From Multifurca ochricompacta (lineage: Eukaryota; Basidiomycota; Agaricomycetes; Russulales; Russulaceae), in contig WTXG01000005.1 in the NCBI GenBank assembly GCA_022496185.1, forward strand, positions 620,001 to 684,000: a stretch of DNA of 64,000 bases. The letters are read 5' to 3'. The notes below the pieces were generated by a model. It searched no databases, was not told where the DNA came from, and was given only the letters and a program-made list of their open reading frames with translations. This document shows, piece by piece, positions 34,934 to 46,125 of this stretch (the stretch's first letter is position 1; the number at the start of each line of letters is the position of its first letter). Made by a program: the position numbers and the translations under genes.

Positions 34934-35454
34934 ATGGCGAACAGCCAAGGTATCAAGGTCAGTATTGGTGCCCCGCTAGCCATGCATCGCCAGAGGGGGG
35001 CGGGCGAATGTCCCTATGCTAATTCTAACGTTTAGCAGGGAATTATAGAAAGCGTGGTTAAGTCACTGGGAAGCGCCGAAAGCAGCCTTGAAGATTCAGC
35101 CAATTCAGGAGTCAATGTCAGTATCTGTCTCCCTTGCACGTATTCATAACATATATTCCTCGCGCTCAACGGAAATTAAAATCAGAAACTCGGTAACGCG
35201 ATTTTTGGTCAGAATCCCGGGTTGGAAACCGCGAACGCGCCTGCCGTCGAGTTTGACCCAGACACCGTGCCGGTTAGCCATGGTCGTCGTAGCGTCCGCC
35301 CAGATGGCGTAGTAAGTAGTGCACCTGCGTTCCTCCATGGGGGATGAACCCGTCCGATAACGCTGATCCCGGCGTGCCTTAGGATCTGTTTCACGCTGAG
35401 GTAATAAGCCCGAAGCCGAAGCCAATGATAAAGCCTAGGTTAGAAACTATGTGA
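34934..35454 (+). CDS. Small unknown protein (99 aa, four exons)
   Basis: Exons 34934-34957, 35039-35116, 35186-35311 and 35383-35454 join with GT-AG borders and closing phases to give 99 residues. It starts MANSQGIKGIIESVVKSLGS, has a middle KLGNAIFGQNPGLETANAPA, and ends in PKPKPMIKPRLETM. It has no signal peptide or membrane segment. It begins with an amphipathic Ala/Ser/Val helix and ends basic. I recognise no family. Introns 2 and 3 have good donors (GTCAGT, GTAAGT) and branch-like CTGAT sequences. It sits in an otherwise gene-poor region beside the inverted-repeat element. Confidence 0.5.
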
Positions 35455-36845
35455 TGTGCATAAATATTTCGAGCGAGATTCTGTTCTGAGTGCAGAGTGA
35501 CGGTGCAGTAAGGAGGGAATGGTCCGAATTAGGTTAGGTATCCCGTAACATAACTGTACTAGGATCCCAGTGTTTTATGCTATCTCGTGTTTTTTATTGT
35601 TGACAAGCTGACCAGAGTCCCGACCTCTTGTTCCGGTCCTCATTTTCCAGTAAGTGTCGAATAGTGTAGTCTTTGGATCAACTCGCCACTATGAATTTTG
35701 TCATTTAGTGCTATTAGCATTACCGCCTATAATGGTGATGAATGCATTCATTCTTGTCTTCTTGTCTTTCTTGTCCATGATTCTTTCTAGCGCAATCTCA
35801 ACTCAAGTCCCTGACATGATCAGTCATCAGGACGGATCAAGACAGGCGAAAAATTGAAGGCGACCAACAAATCCAAGTTTCTGAAATCCTATCTTATTGT
35901 TTGAACCAATTCCGGAACAACACCTGCAAAAGAACCCCTGCTAACCTTTATTTGTGCCACCTGGAAGTCGAGGAACTGGTAACCATCCCTCATGTCAGTT
36001 GTTGAGATTGAAGATTGAAGGGCTTGATGGGGTTACTTGTCAAGTTATCACATTTCCTACACCGAACGCCACCTGCGGTTTTCCAATCTGGTGGATTCGG
36101 AAGGCTATGAACTCCGAGACACTAAGACGCTTACACTCCCTCAAGGGTTGGTGCGCATCCATGACCCGAGCACTGCGCGAGTTTCGTAGCAGGTTCCCAG
36201 CATTCATCGAGCCATGCTTGGATTAGTAGATAATTCCTCAAGACCTTCCCACCAGGGAAGCACCCTAGCACCGGCCATCTGCCACCGGCCCTCGTGCAAC
36301 TTGCTGAAGGGCTGCGCTGTTCCCTAGCACTCATCAGGTACTCTGACAATGTGTGTAACACGGGTGGCTCATATATCAGATACCAACGGCTCAGAGTGTG
36401 AGAAAATCAGGAGCCAAAGTTTCCTTGCCGCAAAGGCATATCATAACGGACTGCAAACCTCTTCCCATGTGCCCGCGATGATCGCATCCACGACACGGGG
36501 AATGACATTGCGTGTGCATGTGTTTGAGATGACCCTGCGACACTCCACATACTGGTCTCGAGTTTGAGGCAGTTTGGCTCTGAATTGGGTCGGGATAGCC
36601 AGTGCCATATATAGACCAAGCCATCATCATGACGGATCGCAATACACTGAGTCCAAGACCGATTAAAATAACAGGTCCGTTGTGAAATGTACATCTGCAT
36701 TCTCCGCGAACACGGTAATGATAAGCTGAGAGTAGGAGCAGGTAGACAATGAACAAGGGCGAAAGCTGATAGGATATATGGGCTGCGACCATGACAGCGG
36801 ATTGGACTTCGTGAGATTGTATTCGTAGGTCGATATATAGCATCG
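35455..36845. other. Gene-poor region
   Basis: About 1.4 kb. ORFs on either strand (35654-35857, 35954-36226, reverse 36391-36849) lack recognisable motifs. The stretch at about 36060-36190 is open in more than one frame and could be a decayed coding relic, but I cannot name it. Confidence 0.4.
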
Positions 36846-38602
36846 TCACGTTCGGGGCCCGTCGAATCGCGCTAAGCGTCGCCGCCTCATGTCCTCGATG
36901 TTGAAATCTTGTGGCTGTGCAAGTGTTTCCGATGCCGTTTCCTCGGTAGCTGCGTCGCCTTCATCGTCGCCATAAAGTGATATATTTTTGTCTCCTTGTT
37001 CCTCCACGGCTGGTAGTTCAGTGGGTGGTGATGTACGAGGAGAGAAGAACCCGGAGGAGACCGTCTCAAGGGATGCTCGGAGCGCAGCTTGTAATTCAGC
37101 ATCCTCGTCGTCATACACACGATCGCCATGTATGGGTTCACGGGGCCAATCCACGGATTGAGAATTGTCCAGATGGACGGCCCTGAGACGTTACCCGCTC
37201 GAATACGTCCTTGCTCACGCGCCATCTCCTCGCTTTCCGCGATGGCGCGCCTGAGTTCTCGTCCTCGTCCTCAACCGTATTTCGTGCCCCGGAAGATGGC
37301 CCGGAGGCCAGATCATTGGAGCGTGCGACTTCGTCGTGATAGTGTCCACGTAGTGCAGCTTCCTGCTCCCGACGCATCCGCTCAAGAGTCGCCTGGTTTC
37401 GGGCCATTGAGGCAGCCACAGGGTTTTCCACCTGTTTGTCCGTGGGACGCGTAGAAGGCGGTGGAATAGGCGGAGGTGAGGCGAACAGAGAGGAGGGCGG
37501 GAAGCTCATGTCAGCAGTTGAGGCTGGTGCACCGCCGCCACTAGTCGTTGCAGAGGATCCTACGTTGGACCGTTGGACTTGCCGCGCTGCTCCGCCAAGG
37601 GAGGCCTGAAGCGCGGCTTGCAGTTCTAGGTCCTCGTCCTCGAGCCCACTGTGTGCACGAGGGGTGCGAGCTGTGGATGAATGCTGGGTGCTAGAGAAGT
37701 TTGGTTGAGGAAGGGCGGTAGCAATGACATCGGCGTCAGTTTCCGGTAGCGGGTGGTCGGATCAGTAGGGATTACGACGAAGGTAGAATATCCTAAAATC
37801 AACGGTGAGCCGAGCTATTGTGGCGGGTCAAGGAACTTCATGATGTCTTGTTACCTTCGGCCTCTGCCTGCTGCAACACCATTGCAAGATACGTCTCACT
37901 GACCCACTCGGGTTTGTCAAGAGAGGAGTCGAGATTATACCAGTGGCCGACACCTTCAAAACTGCCGAATCGTCGAAGTGTGAACCAATGTTGATCAGAA
38001 TTCAAAATGAAAGCGCGTTGGTTTCTATGAGGCGTGTCAACCATCAAGAAATTCGATTTGCTGCAGGCATACTGTGGTTGGTTATGATAGGGCTGCATCA
38101 CCTCACTCCGCCATCTGATGAGGCTGATTGAAAGCATAAGTAGCTGATGACTGAGAGGTAATGCTTATGAAACTACCTCTGACCCCAGACATTCAGCGCA
38201 TTTTCTAACACCTGAACAGAGAAAAACCCTGCGCATAATGTTCACAATATGAAAGTAGAAAATGTAAGACTGACGCACCAGTATCGTCCATATTGGCGCT
38301 TGCCCGTCCTAAGCGCCCTTGATCAACATTTTGTTCCAGAAATCTAGGGACTGGGCGATAGTGGAAAGATCAGACGGAGCGAACTGTCTGGCGCCTCATT
38401 TATTAGGCACACAGCTCACAGCATGTCTCGCAGAGACAACGAACGTAGCTTCCTTCTACGAGACAATCAGTGACAACGATTGTAAGCACAGATCCACGGA
38501 CGCACGCAATAGGGAGTTCAGCGCATGTTGAGCACAAAGCATAGAACCGGGCTCCTGCTTCTCATGATATATGTGAGTGGTGAGTGTTTCGATCCCAGTC
38601 AT
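36846..38602 (-). CDS. Ataxin-3-type Josephin deubiquitinase with several frameshifts
   Basis: This is a Josephin-family cysteine deubiquitinase with ubiquitin-interacting motifs. Exons on the reverse strand are 38602-38506, 38455-38445, 38383-38279, 38228-38177, 38123-38073, 38024-37855 and 37792-36846. The catalytic Cys is residue 23 in GSMLCAQHALNSLL. Further on are DLSTIAQ, NMDDTGFFSVQVLENALNVW, RWRSEVM, and SDQHWFTLRRFG with the catalytic His, then GHWYNLDS. UIM-like stretches are EDEDLELQAALQASL, ELRRAIAESEEMA (after a frame change) and DEDAELQAALRASLE; it ends MRRRRLARF. Four one-base losses (about 38341, 37752, 37258, 37182) break the frame. Adding one base at each makes every exon phase close (~478 aa). 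Confidence 0.88.
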
Positions 38603-38976
38603 ACTTTATGTAGGATGAAGATGTAGGAAATGAGCGTGAGCGTGGGTGTGATTATTTATTTTGATTTTGGGTGGTGAGAGTGAGTCCGGACCGGCTTACC
38701 GCTCTAGTATTATATAGTCGGTCTTTCTTTTCTTTTTAGTATTTTAGTATTTCTCTCTCTTTTTAATAAATAAGACCAGACTACCGTAAGACAATATGAG
38801 GAGGACGAGGAGGAAGAGGAGGGGAGGAAGAGATGAATGGCACCGACTGCTGGCTGCTATCAAGTGTCCGGGGTCGTTACCTCGCTTTGCTGCCACTGCC
38901 ACCCACCACCCACTTTCACGTCAGCCGCCAGCCATTCAGCCATTCACTCGCACACCCAACTGTCACCATCCCTTTA

Positions 38977-40061
38977 ATGATTCTCAGATATCCAGTCACC
39001 TTTTTCTGGTTTCTGGTACCCCTAATTATACTGGCAAGTGCCCAGCCCGACTCAGACTGTCATATATCTATCGGGGACAACAAGTATGACTTCAGCGCGC
39101 TTTCAGGCGACCATACCGTCTCGCGCACCCGCTCATCACCGCCGACGAATGTGACAGACACGCTTCGCTTCAATATTTGCAAGGAGCTCAGCCCACTTGA
39201 TGGCGTAGATTCTAGCGACCAGGTGCGTAATCAAGAATGCCATCGCCCTCGGAACCTCCTTCGGACCGTGTGCGCAGTGCTCGACCGGGACGTGGGCTTG
39301 TCTTACCAAGACTAATATCAAAGAAGGAGAGTCGGACCGGATTGTAGCTGTTATCCCTATCGCGCGTGAGTCGGAGCTGCGGGCAGAATACACTGCGCTG
39401 TCATGTGAGTTCTCTAACACTGCTATCTGGGAGGAACATTAATTAAGACCTTTCCGTCAGCCCCGCGAGGTGTCAGAATAACGTTACATGGTCCCTCATA
39501 CCCTTCGTCCACCACATTAGAGCCCACTCCCCAGGCGTTCGTCCTCAATTTATTGTGTGCAACAGATGTATCTAAGCCTGAGTTCAAGTCGTATGACGGT
39601 GCTCTGGTAATGATCGAATGGAGTGCCCCCTCGGGGTGCGGTTTCCGTTCAGAGGCACCCGCAGAGGGAGGTGGCGACACACCGGAGAGGGAGGTGGAGG
39701 CTGTGGGCAGCGGTATTGGGTGGTTCTTCCTTTTGTTCGCGTTCATTTTTACTTCCAAGTGTGATGGCCCCCTGATCTGAATTACTGAACTCATTCTCAG
39801 GCTTTGTATTGCGTTTGCAGCCTACTTCGCTCTTGGCGCGTACCACAACTACACAACGTACGGGGCAACGGGTGTGGATCTCATTCCGTATGTTTCTTCC
39901 TTGCTACCCATGGCAAAAATTATGTTCCACTGATAATTGGCTGCAGACATAGAGATTTTTGGCGCGAGGTGCCTTATATGCTGCGAGATGTCGTCTCACA
40001 TCTTTGTAGCTCATTCCAATCACGACACAGCTCGAGTCGGGGCGGATACATCTCAGTATAA
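38977..40061 (+). CDS. ATG27: Autophagy-related protein 27 (type I membrane protein)
   Basis: Atg27 is a type I membrane protein with a lumenal mannose-6-phosphate-receptor-like domain that helps deliver Atg9 vesicles. Exons 38977-39222, 39278-39404, 39461-39740, 39801-39887 and 39947-40061 give 284 residues. A signal peptide is visible (FFWFLVPLIILASAQ). The lumenal part has the expected cysteines (DCHIS, FNICKEL, CSTGTWACL, LLCATDV, SGCGF). A single membrane helix spans the fourth junction (GWFFLLFALCIAFAAYFALG). The cytosolic tail begins YHNYTTYGATGVDLIPHRDF, as in the family. The frame is open upstream to 38833, but the signal peptide fixes the start at 38977. Confidence 0.92.
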
Positions 40062-40843
40062 TTTACGATTTCACGATAACTTCTTCGGAATAGACTCAGG
40101 ATGATGTGAACAATGTGTCAACGCATGGTGCACGGCACCCGGGTCATTTGCGGGAAACTGAAAATGTCATCCCTGCCGAGTGGGTCGGCTGTGACTCCTT
40201 ATCAAGACCGCTCAAAGGGGCGCTTGCTCACCGAACTCTATTATGGTAAACTGCACAGGGACCAGAAATCGCTATTTCCGTCCAAGGTGCCGAAGCGAAT
40301 ATTCTGAATGTAGTCATTAAGCCTCGATCTTCTTGACGAACGCTTGCCTTTCTGAATACATCACACAACTGGGTGCTACCAGTAGCGAGCCGAGGTCCCA
40401 ACTAATTTTTACCCTAGAAGAAGCTTTCAGCATCTTGATATTATATCATTGGCCGGTTTGAAACAACACATTCCACGGAGCTGTGACACCGAGAGCAAGA
40501 AACCACCCCCCCTCAAAAGGAATAGATCGACTTGAACAACAACTGAGGACGGAATTAAATGAGGCTGGTCACTGGATATTGACCTACTAACTGGGCTGGC
40601 AAGATCAGTATTATTTGCATTCGGATGCGAGTCCCCCCCTCTTTCTCCATGGCCCCTCGTTAATAGGAAGTTGATACATTCGATGATGTACTGTAGCGTT
40701 CTCGTCTATCATGACGGCTATGTCCGACACCGCGAAAGCGGCGCGGCGCTACGCGCTCTTAGGCGGCGCCTTTACTTTCCCCTCTGCTGTTGTACACAAC
40801 TAGAACATTTCCGCAAGAGTCGGCCCACCTCGGGCTTGTCTGG
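40062..40843. other. Intergenic region
   Basis: About 0.8 kb between ATG27 and the viroplasmin-domain gene. A short open stretch from the ATG at 40711 could be an upstream exon of that gene, joining at 40852 in phase, but the acceptor lacks a pyrimidine tract. Otherwise I see nothing. Confidence 0.4.
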
Positions 40844-43287
40844 ATGGTAAAGTGGTACTACATCGTTATCGTCGGAACTCGGCCAGGGATCTATGGAGAC
40901 TGGTATTTGCTGGGTCGTCGATTCACCTTTGGCGAGCTAATGATTCCTGCAGGTCTCAGGCAGCCCCAAAAGTCAGCGAAATCTCCGGGGCCATTCACAA
41001 AAAGTTCAAAACATACGCAGAGGCACGTGAGGCTTTCGATAAGGCAGAGCGGGAAGGCGAAGTGCGAGCAATACAGGTGGACTTAGCTTACGATGCAAAG
41101 CCATCACCCAGCTATTTGCCATCCCAAGTTTTACTATCCACAGCAGCGGACAACCGCAGACACTCTAGGTTCCAAGTCCATGCACAGAATCCACGACTCT
41201 CCCAAGAGGGGCCGCATAATCACACACCCATGCAGTCAGCACGTTATTCCGATGCTCGACTAGGGCGGCATTTCCATAGGAACCCCACATCCAATGTGAC
41301 GGGTACCGATATTGTGCACCCATCAAGAAACGTGAGCTGTTCAAACCCTTCCCATGACACAGGCTTCGTTGAAGCCATTGGCGTCGAGCTGGAAACACAC
41401 TGCATGTCCGAGCCTCATAGAGATCTTAACTGGGGATCATCCGCATATATAGGCAACGTGAGGCAACTTAGCACGCCGTCACCAGGGCCAGCGGATCATC
41501 ATATCCGAGTTCCTGGCCACACGGGCCAGTCCAACAGATGGATCAATAGTAGGAATGGTGAGAAGCAGAAGGGCACAAGCCTGCCCAGAGTTGTTGATAC
41601 TGCGATCCTGCCTGGCACGGTGCAAGCAGAACCTCAGTTGATAAACACGAGACAAGGGTCGCATGGGAATCCCGGTACAGCGGTCTTGCAATCATCCCAG
41701 TCCAGTCGCTCGAGACACGGGATTTCGCCGCTGTCGCAGGTCGAAGGGGACCGGGGCGTCCTCAGTACTACCGCTCGCACCCAGAATCCATCCCTAGATA
41801 CACTTCAAGCGCCGAATATCCAAGCCAAATTTGAGTTCGAGGGTTCCGAGACTCCCCCCAACCTTCATTTCCCACAACTCTGCCCCTTGTATGACCAACT
41901 CATTGATTTTGATGCAACACACGTCCATGGGAACCAGAGTAATTCGGGGAGTTCATTTGCATCTCCACAAGCCCAGGACCGAGATAACATGAATAGCAAC
42001 CGGAAAACAAGCGTACAAAGCGTGGGCGGATCTTTCGACTCTTCCGAATGGCTAAGGACACCCCACCTGCAAAGTTGGATCGAAACAAATGTTTCTCTGA
42101 ATGCAGCAGTTCTATCACGCCCCCCTTCGGTTTGCTCGCATATTTCACTAGCCAGTTCCACAGAGACATTTGAAAGTACCATAAGCTTTGACGTCGATCT
42201 CTCGGCCCAGGTAGAGACATCTGAAGGACATGAGAATGCACCTAGTTCTCCATCACTGCTTACGGCTTCGCCTTCCTGCTTTGCCGTCCCGAGCTTGGTA
42301 GATGACACCGTCCCAGGTTTACAATCGCGGAGTCAAGCGCGAAGTCAAGTCCATCTGAGTGAAGCTGTCAGTGAGGGCAATATGCTACTAAAAACCTCAC
42401 GATACCTTGCTTCTTCTAGCGGTTTAGAACCTCCCGGTGGCCTCCACGATGCCGCAAGTCCTACGGCGCATACACTTTCTCTGCGACGAGATCATCAAAA
42501 CGCAGACGACAACAGCTCAACCGTCCACCAATCTTCACCTCCACCGATAATCGTGCCTGTCTCTCCAATACCCACTCACCTCCGGACGCAAGGCATTCGC
42601 CTGAGTCTTGTCGAAAGTGCCGCGTCATCTCTGCGTCAGACGCGGACTTCCTTCCTGCCATCGCACACCGAAATTGAAGTCTCTCGTTCGAGTTCTGCTG
42701 CAACGACCAGTTTAGAACTGGTTACAGGGGATGTTGCGCTGCCTTCTTCGCTTCATCCGTTCGCACAGTTGCCAGCAGCACAGGATTCTCCGGAAGGCCT
42801 ATTCTACCCACGTTCAGGAAGGCCTGAGGTGGTGCAATGTCCAACGCAAAGCGATGCATTTTCATGTGACGCACCTCCTGAGTCTCAATGCCAGGCATCA
42901 TCACTGTACCGAAGCCCAGTTATACATAGTTCGAGGAGCGCCGAAAGAAGGTTGATGGATAGTCCCCTGTCACCTGCTTTGTCTACCTCCAGAGCTTCAA
43001 CACGCTTGCAAGCCCAGCCAAGCCATCGTCAAAGTCCTGACATGCCACTCTATCCTTCGCTAGCAGGTGAAGGCCTTGCGCTTCTGGACCCATCTGGACT
43101 CGATATTGTCTTTGGGCTACCGACACCAGGCCTGTCCCCTATTCAGGCACCAGCAGTGATTCGTTCCCCCTCCATGGATCCCCGCTCGCCTATTCTTCCA
43201 TGGACTCAGATCCCCAGCAATGCCATTGGGTTGTTGCGTATTTTTCTCATTTCAAATCAAGATCTTGCTCACTCGTTTGGTTTGTAG
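40844..43287 (+). CDS. RNase HI N-terminal (viroplasmin) domain protein with long disordered tail
   Basis: Exons 40844-40902 and 40953-43287 give 797 residues. The first ~60 residues match the caulimovirus-VI/RNase H1 N-terminal fold, a small nucleic-acid hybrid-binding module: KWYYIVIVGTRPGIYGDW, then across the intron VSEISGAIHKKFKTYAEA and REAFDKAEREG. No RNase H catalytic domain follows. The remaining ~730 residues are Ser/Pro/Gln/His-rich and predicted disordered. I infer an RNA/DNA-hybrid-binding or scaffold role only from the domain. Proteins of this layout are, to my knowledge, common in mushroom-forming fungi and uncharacterised. The start could lie further upstream. Confidence 0.75.
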
Positions 43288-43694
43288 AAACCTCTGTTTT
43301 GGTCGCCCTACACCTGCAAGGAATGACCCGTGAATGTCCTGTGATTCTTGAGAGGTTATAATTTCGCTAGGCAGGGATTACCAGCATACGGATCTTCTTT
43401 TCGTATTGATGGTTGTTGTATGTGATCAACCATTGACACTCTGTTTTCTTCGCTTCGAAGTAACTTTGTCAAAGCTGCACCGTCACATCGTCACGTGAGA
43501 TCGACAATCATCTTTTGAATTTGAAACAAAAACAATGTAGATCATATGCTACAACTAGTCTAGGTATCGAAACTAACTTGTACATGTATGTAAGTACAAC
43601 CAAGGAGAGCATTTATCAAGCCATCAAACAATGTAATGAGTAAGTTGCAAAAGAGGCATCCAACTCCCTGCGGATACGTGGATGGCGCCAATGA
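43288..43694. other. Intergenic, convergent 3' ends
   Basis: About 0.4 kb between convergent genes. Nothing recognisable is present. The forward ORF at 43636-43893 lies over the last exon of the reverse gene. Confidence 0.5.
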
Positions 43695-44537
43695 CTATGA
43701 TCTCGCTGCGCTGAATGCCATCTGTCCCGATCTTCCACTGATCCCTGCGCTCGTTGGAACACGCTGGATCCGGTGTGCAAGCCTGGCGGAAAAAATGATT
43801 TCAGTACACCAATCTACCGTAGCAGCTGAAAAAAGTCAAACCTTGAGAAAGCATCCACAGACCGTCCAACGTGATGTGCGAACCTGGAGATAGTGATGGG
43901 ATTGTGCCCACTCGTTTCATCGCGAATTTGAACCTGGCGCTTGAACTCCTTGTAACCTAGCCACTACACGGAGAACAGATCCGATTAGCGAGAGACCCAT
44001 AGAACAACATCAGAAATTGTCACTAACGCCGACACGGATATGTGTTGTCGACTTGAGACCAAGTGGTGCAGGTTCCTGCGCGTTAAAGAGGCCATGGCAT
44101 CGGCCAGCAGCAGAAGCTTCAAGAGAAAGGCCTAGTCTCCCGTCGACACCTTCAAAAAAGATAGGCATCTGCAATTCTGCCTCTTCAACGTGCTGTCTTC
44201 TATCGGTAACTGTTTGCGGATACCACATCGTCTGAGGTACCACGGTACCCCTAGGCACAACGCTACGGTCAAGTAGCCAATACGGCATGTTGAGAATTTG
44301 TTTTGGGACATATGGAGGAGCGGAATTAACGAAGAAGAAAACGCCATCCCTCCTGGGATAGGAGATGGTGATATAGGGGGGAGTGATGTTGCTCTTTAGC
44401 AAGGAGGAGATGTATTGCTCGGCTATCCGGGGCTGGAAAGATTGGGATATGTACCCATCAACGAGAAGGGTCTGTAGTGAAAGGTCAGGTCAAAGACCTC
44501 ATCTAATGTCGCCTTTCCTCACCTGAGTGTCGTCCAT
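43695..44537 (-). CDS. Uncharacterised 222-residue protein
   Basis: Exons on the reverse strand are 44537-44523, 44471-44028, 43963-43842 and 43782-43695, with closing phases. It begins MDDTQTLLVDGYISQSFQPR. The core contains YPRRDGVFFFVNSAPPYVP, MPYWLLDRSVVPRGTVVPQ and ELQMPIFFEGVDGRLGLSLE. After an intron it continues WLGYKEFKRQVQIRDET and RFAHHVGRSVDAF. There is no signal peptide or obvious membrane helix. I recall similar proteins, without assigned function, in Agaricomycetes, so this looks like a lineage family; I cannot name a domain. The last exon is the weakest, as another frame is also open there. Confidence 0.7.
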
Positions 44538-46125
44538 AGCTTATTCTTTTGGCAAGGACGGTTGAAGTAAGAAATCAATGGCATAGCTCGAATGTATATA
44601 TACGGTTCTGGGCTGGCACTCGGGCACTATTACGCCGTGAACGTACCAACTACGACCTCGTTCCAGGTAACCGATCACCAATGAGCCAAGGATAATAAAC
44701 TTTGCCCAGTTCATCTGCATCCTGTACACTGTTAAGTGGTGGCAAGACCCAACTGAAGGGTTCATGATGCTGATGAATTTCTGAGATCCATATAGGCGAC
44801 ACCCGTTAGTATCGGTGTTGCAGAGACTTGCATAAGCTTCCGAACCTCGAATTTGGAAGATGGAGAGGGTCCAAGGAAAACTATGGCACCTAAGTGGGCA
44901 CAGCATGTACGCATGTCGTGGTCATTTCGATTGATGGAACCCAAGACCACGAGGTAGCTGTAACTTCCTGTAAATCATTGGCTGTGTGTTTGACTGCTAT
45001 CGTGAGGCTGCAAGAAAAAAAATTGCACCGGAAGAAACTTGAATTAGTGTAAGACATAGAAATGAAGTAGGAGACAAAGTCACGATGGTAGTCCAGCCAG
45101 ACGGAGAGAGGGAGATTGAGAGATGATATGCCAATCGAGCACGTGCAACAGTGACGTGAGTCGCGTGACGCCAATCGCCAAACAAACAACAATCACAATC
45201 ACAATTAATTTAATTTAATTTAATTTAATTTAAATGGCCCTTGACCTCAGCTCATGGCACCTGTGTCGCCCAGCCTTGGCCCAGGATGATGCAGGGCAAC
45301 CAAGTATCTCCGGAATTCCCATTTCCGGGTCGAGTCATATTCGTCAGATTCAGCGCTGCAGACTTTGTCAAGCGATGACGAGTTAAAATTTGTACCAAGA
45401 TGATGCCAACTTTGGATTCCTAGTAACCTACTACTGAACAGGCCCTTAACCCAGGACAAAGATGTAGCGAACCCGGTTTATGAGTCTAAACCGGAGAACA
45501 GAACCACATAGTGACCGGCCGGGTGTAAATTCCTCATGAAGCTAGTATGGGAAGCTAGTAGGATTGTTCCATAGTCATACAGTCATCCAGTCATCCAGTC
45601 ACCCCAAGATCTCGGTTCCGGACAGTGCCAGAAACGCGGAGCGAGCGATTCAGATTGCTAATTGCACAAATAACCCCTTCATTGAAGCAGGGCAAAATAA
45701 AGTTTTATGAGAAGAAACGAACGAAGGTGTGCATTCCTGAGGGCAGAGGGGGCCGTTCCGCAAGTTAGAGACTTTGCGCAACCGGAACAAAAGGCTAGAT
45801 AGGATGAGGCCTCTAGCACACGAGTGTTTATTCTGTGCCGGACATCAAGGGCTACACCTGTTTTTTTTCTTTTATTTCTTACACTAATTCTCGCTTCGCA
45901 TTATTGATCTTTGAACCTAAAGCCCGGGAGTATCCTGGTACCGAAGCGAGAGACTCTGGCAAAGACGGAGCTGTAAGCCTCGATGCAGGATTAAGGAAAG
46001 TACTACACACATTCATGGACCGAGATACGTGAGTTCATATCTAGTTCCGTACGATAATCAGCGCATTTTCGATCAGGTTAGCGTCCTCGCAATACAATAC
46101 AAGTTGTAAGGAAGTCTCTCTATCT
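44538..46125. other. Gene-poor region
   Basis: About 1.6 kb. I see no supported gene. It contains an AATTT tandem repeat (45203-45233) and short CAGTCATC repeats near 45580-45600. ORFs such as 45247-45459 (reverse) and 45835-46032 (forward) lack motifs. Confidence 0.4.
45203..45233. repeat. AATTT tandem repeat
   Basis: Six near-perfect AATTT/TTTAA units make a very AT-rich stretch in an intergenic region. Confidence 0.8.

Noticed and set aside
36391..36849. 152-codon reverse ORF after the ataxin-3 gene
   Set aside because: No motif, no splice support, and it begins within the end of the ataxin-3 gene; probably 3' UTR or intergenic.
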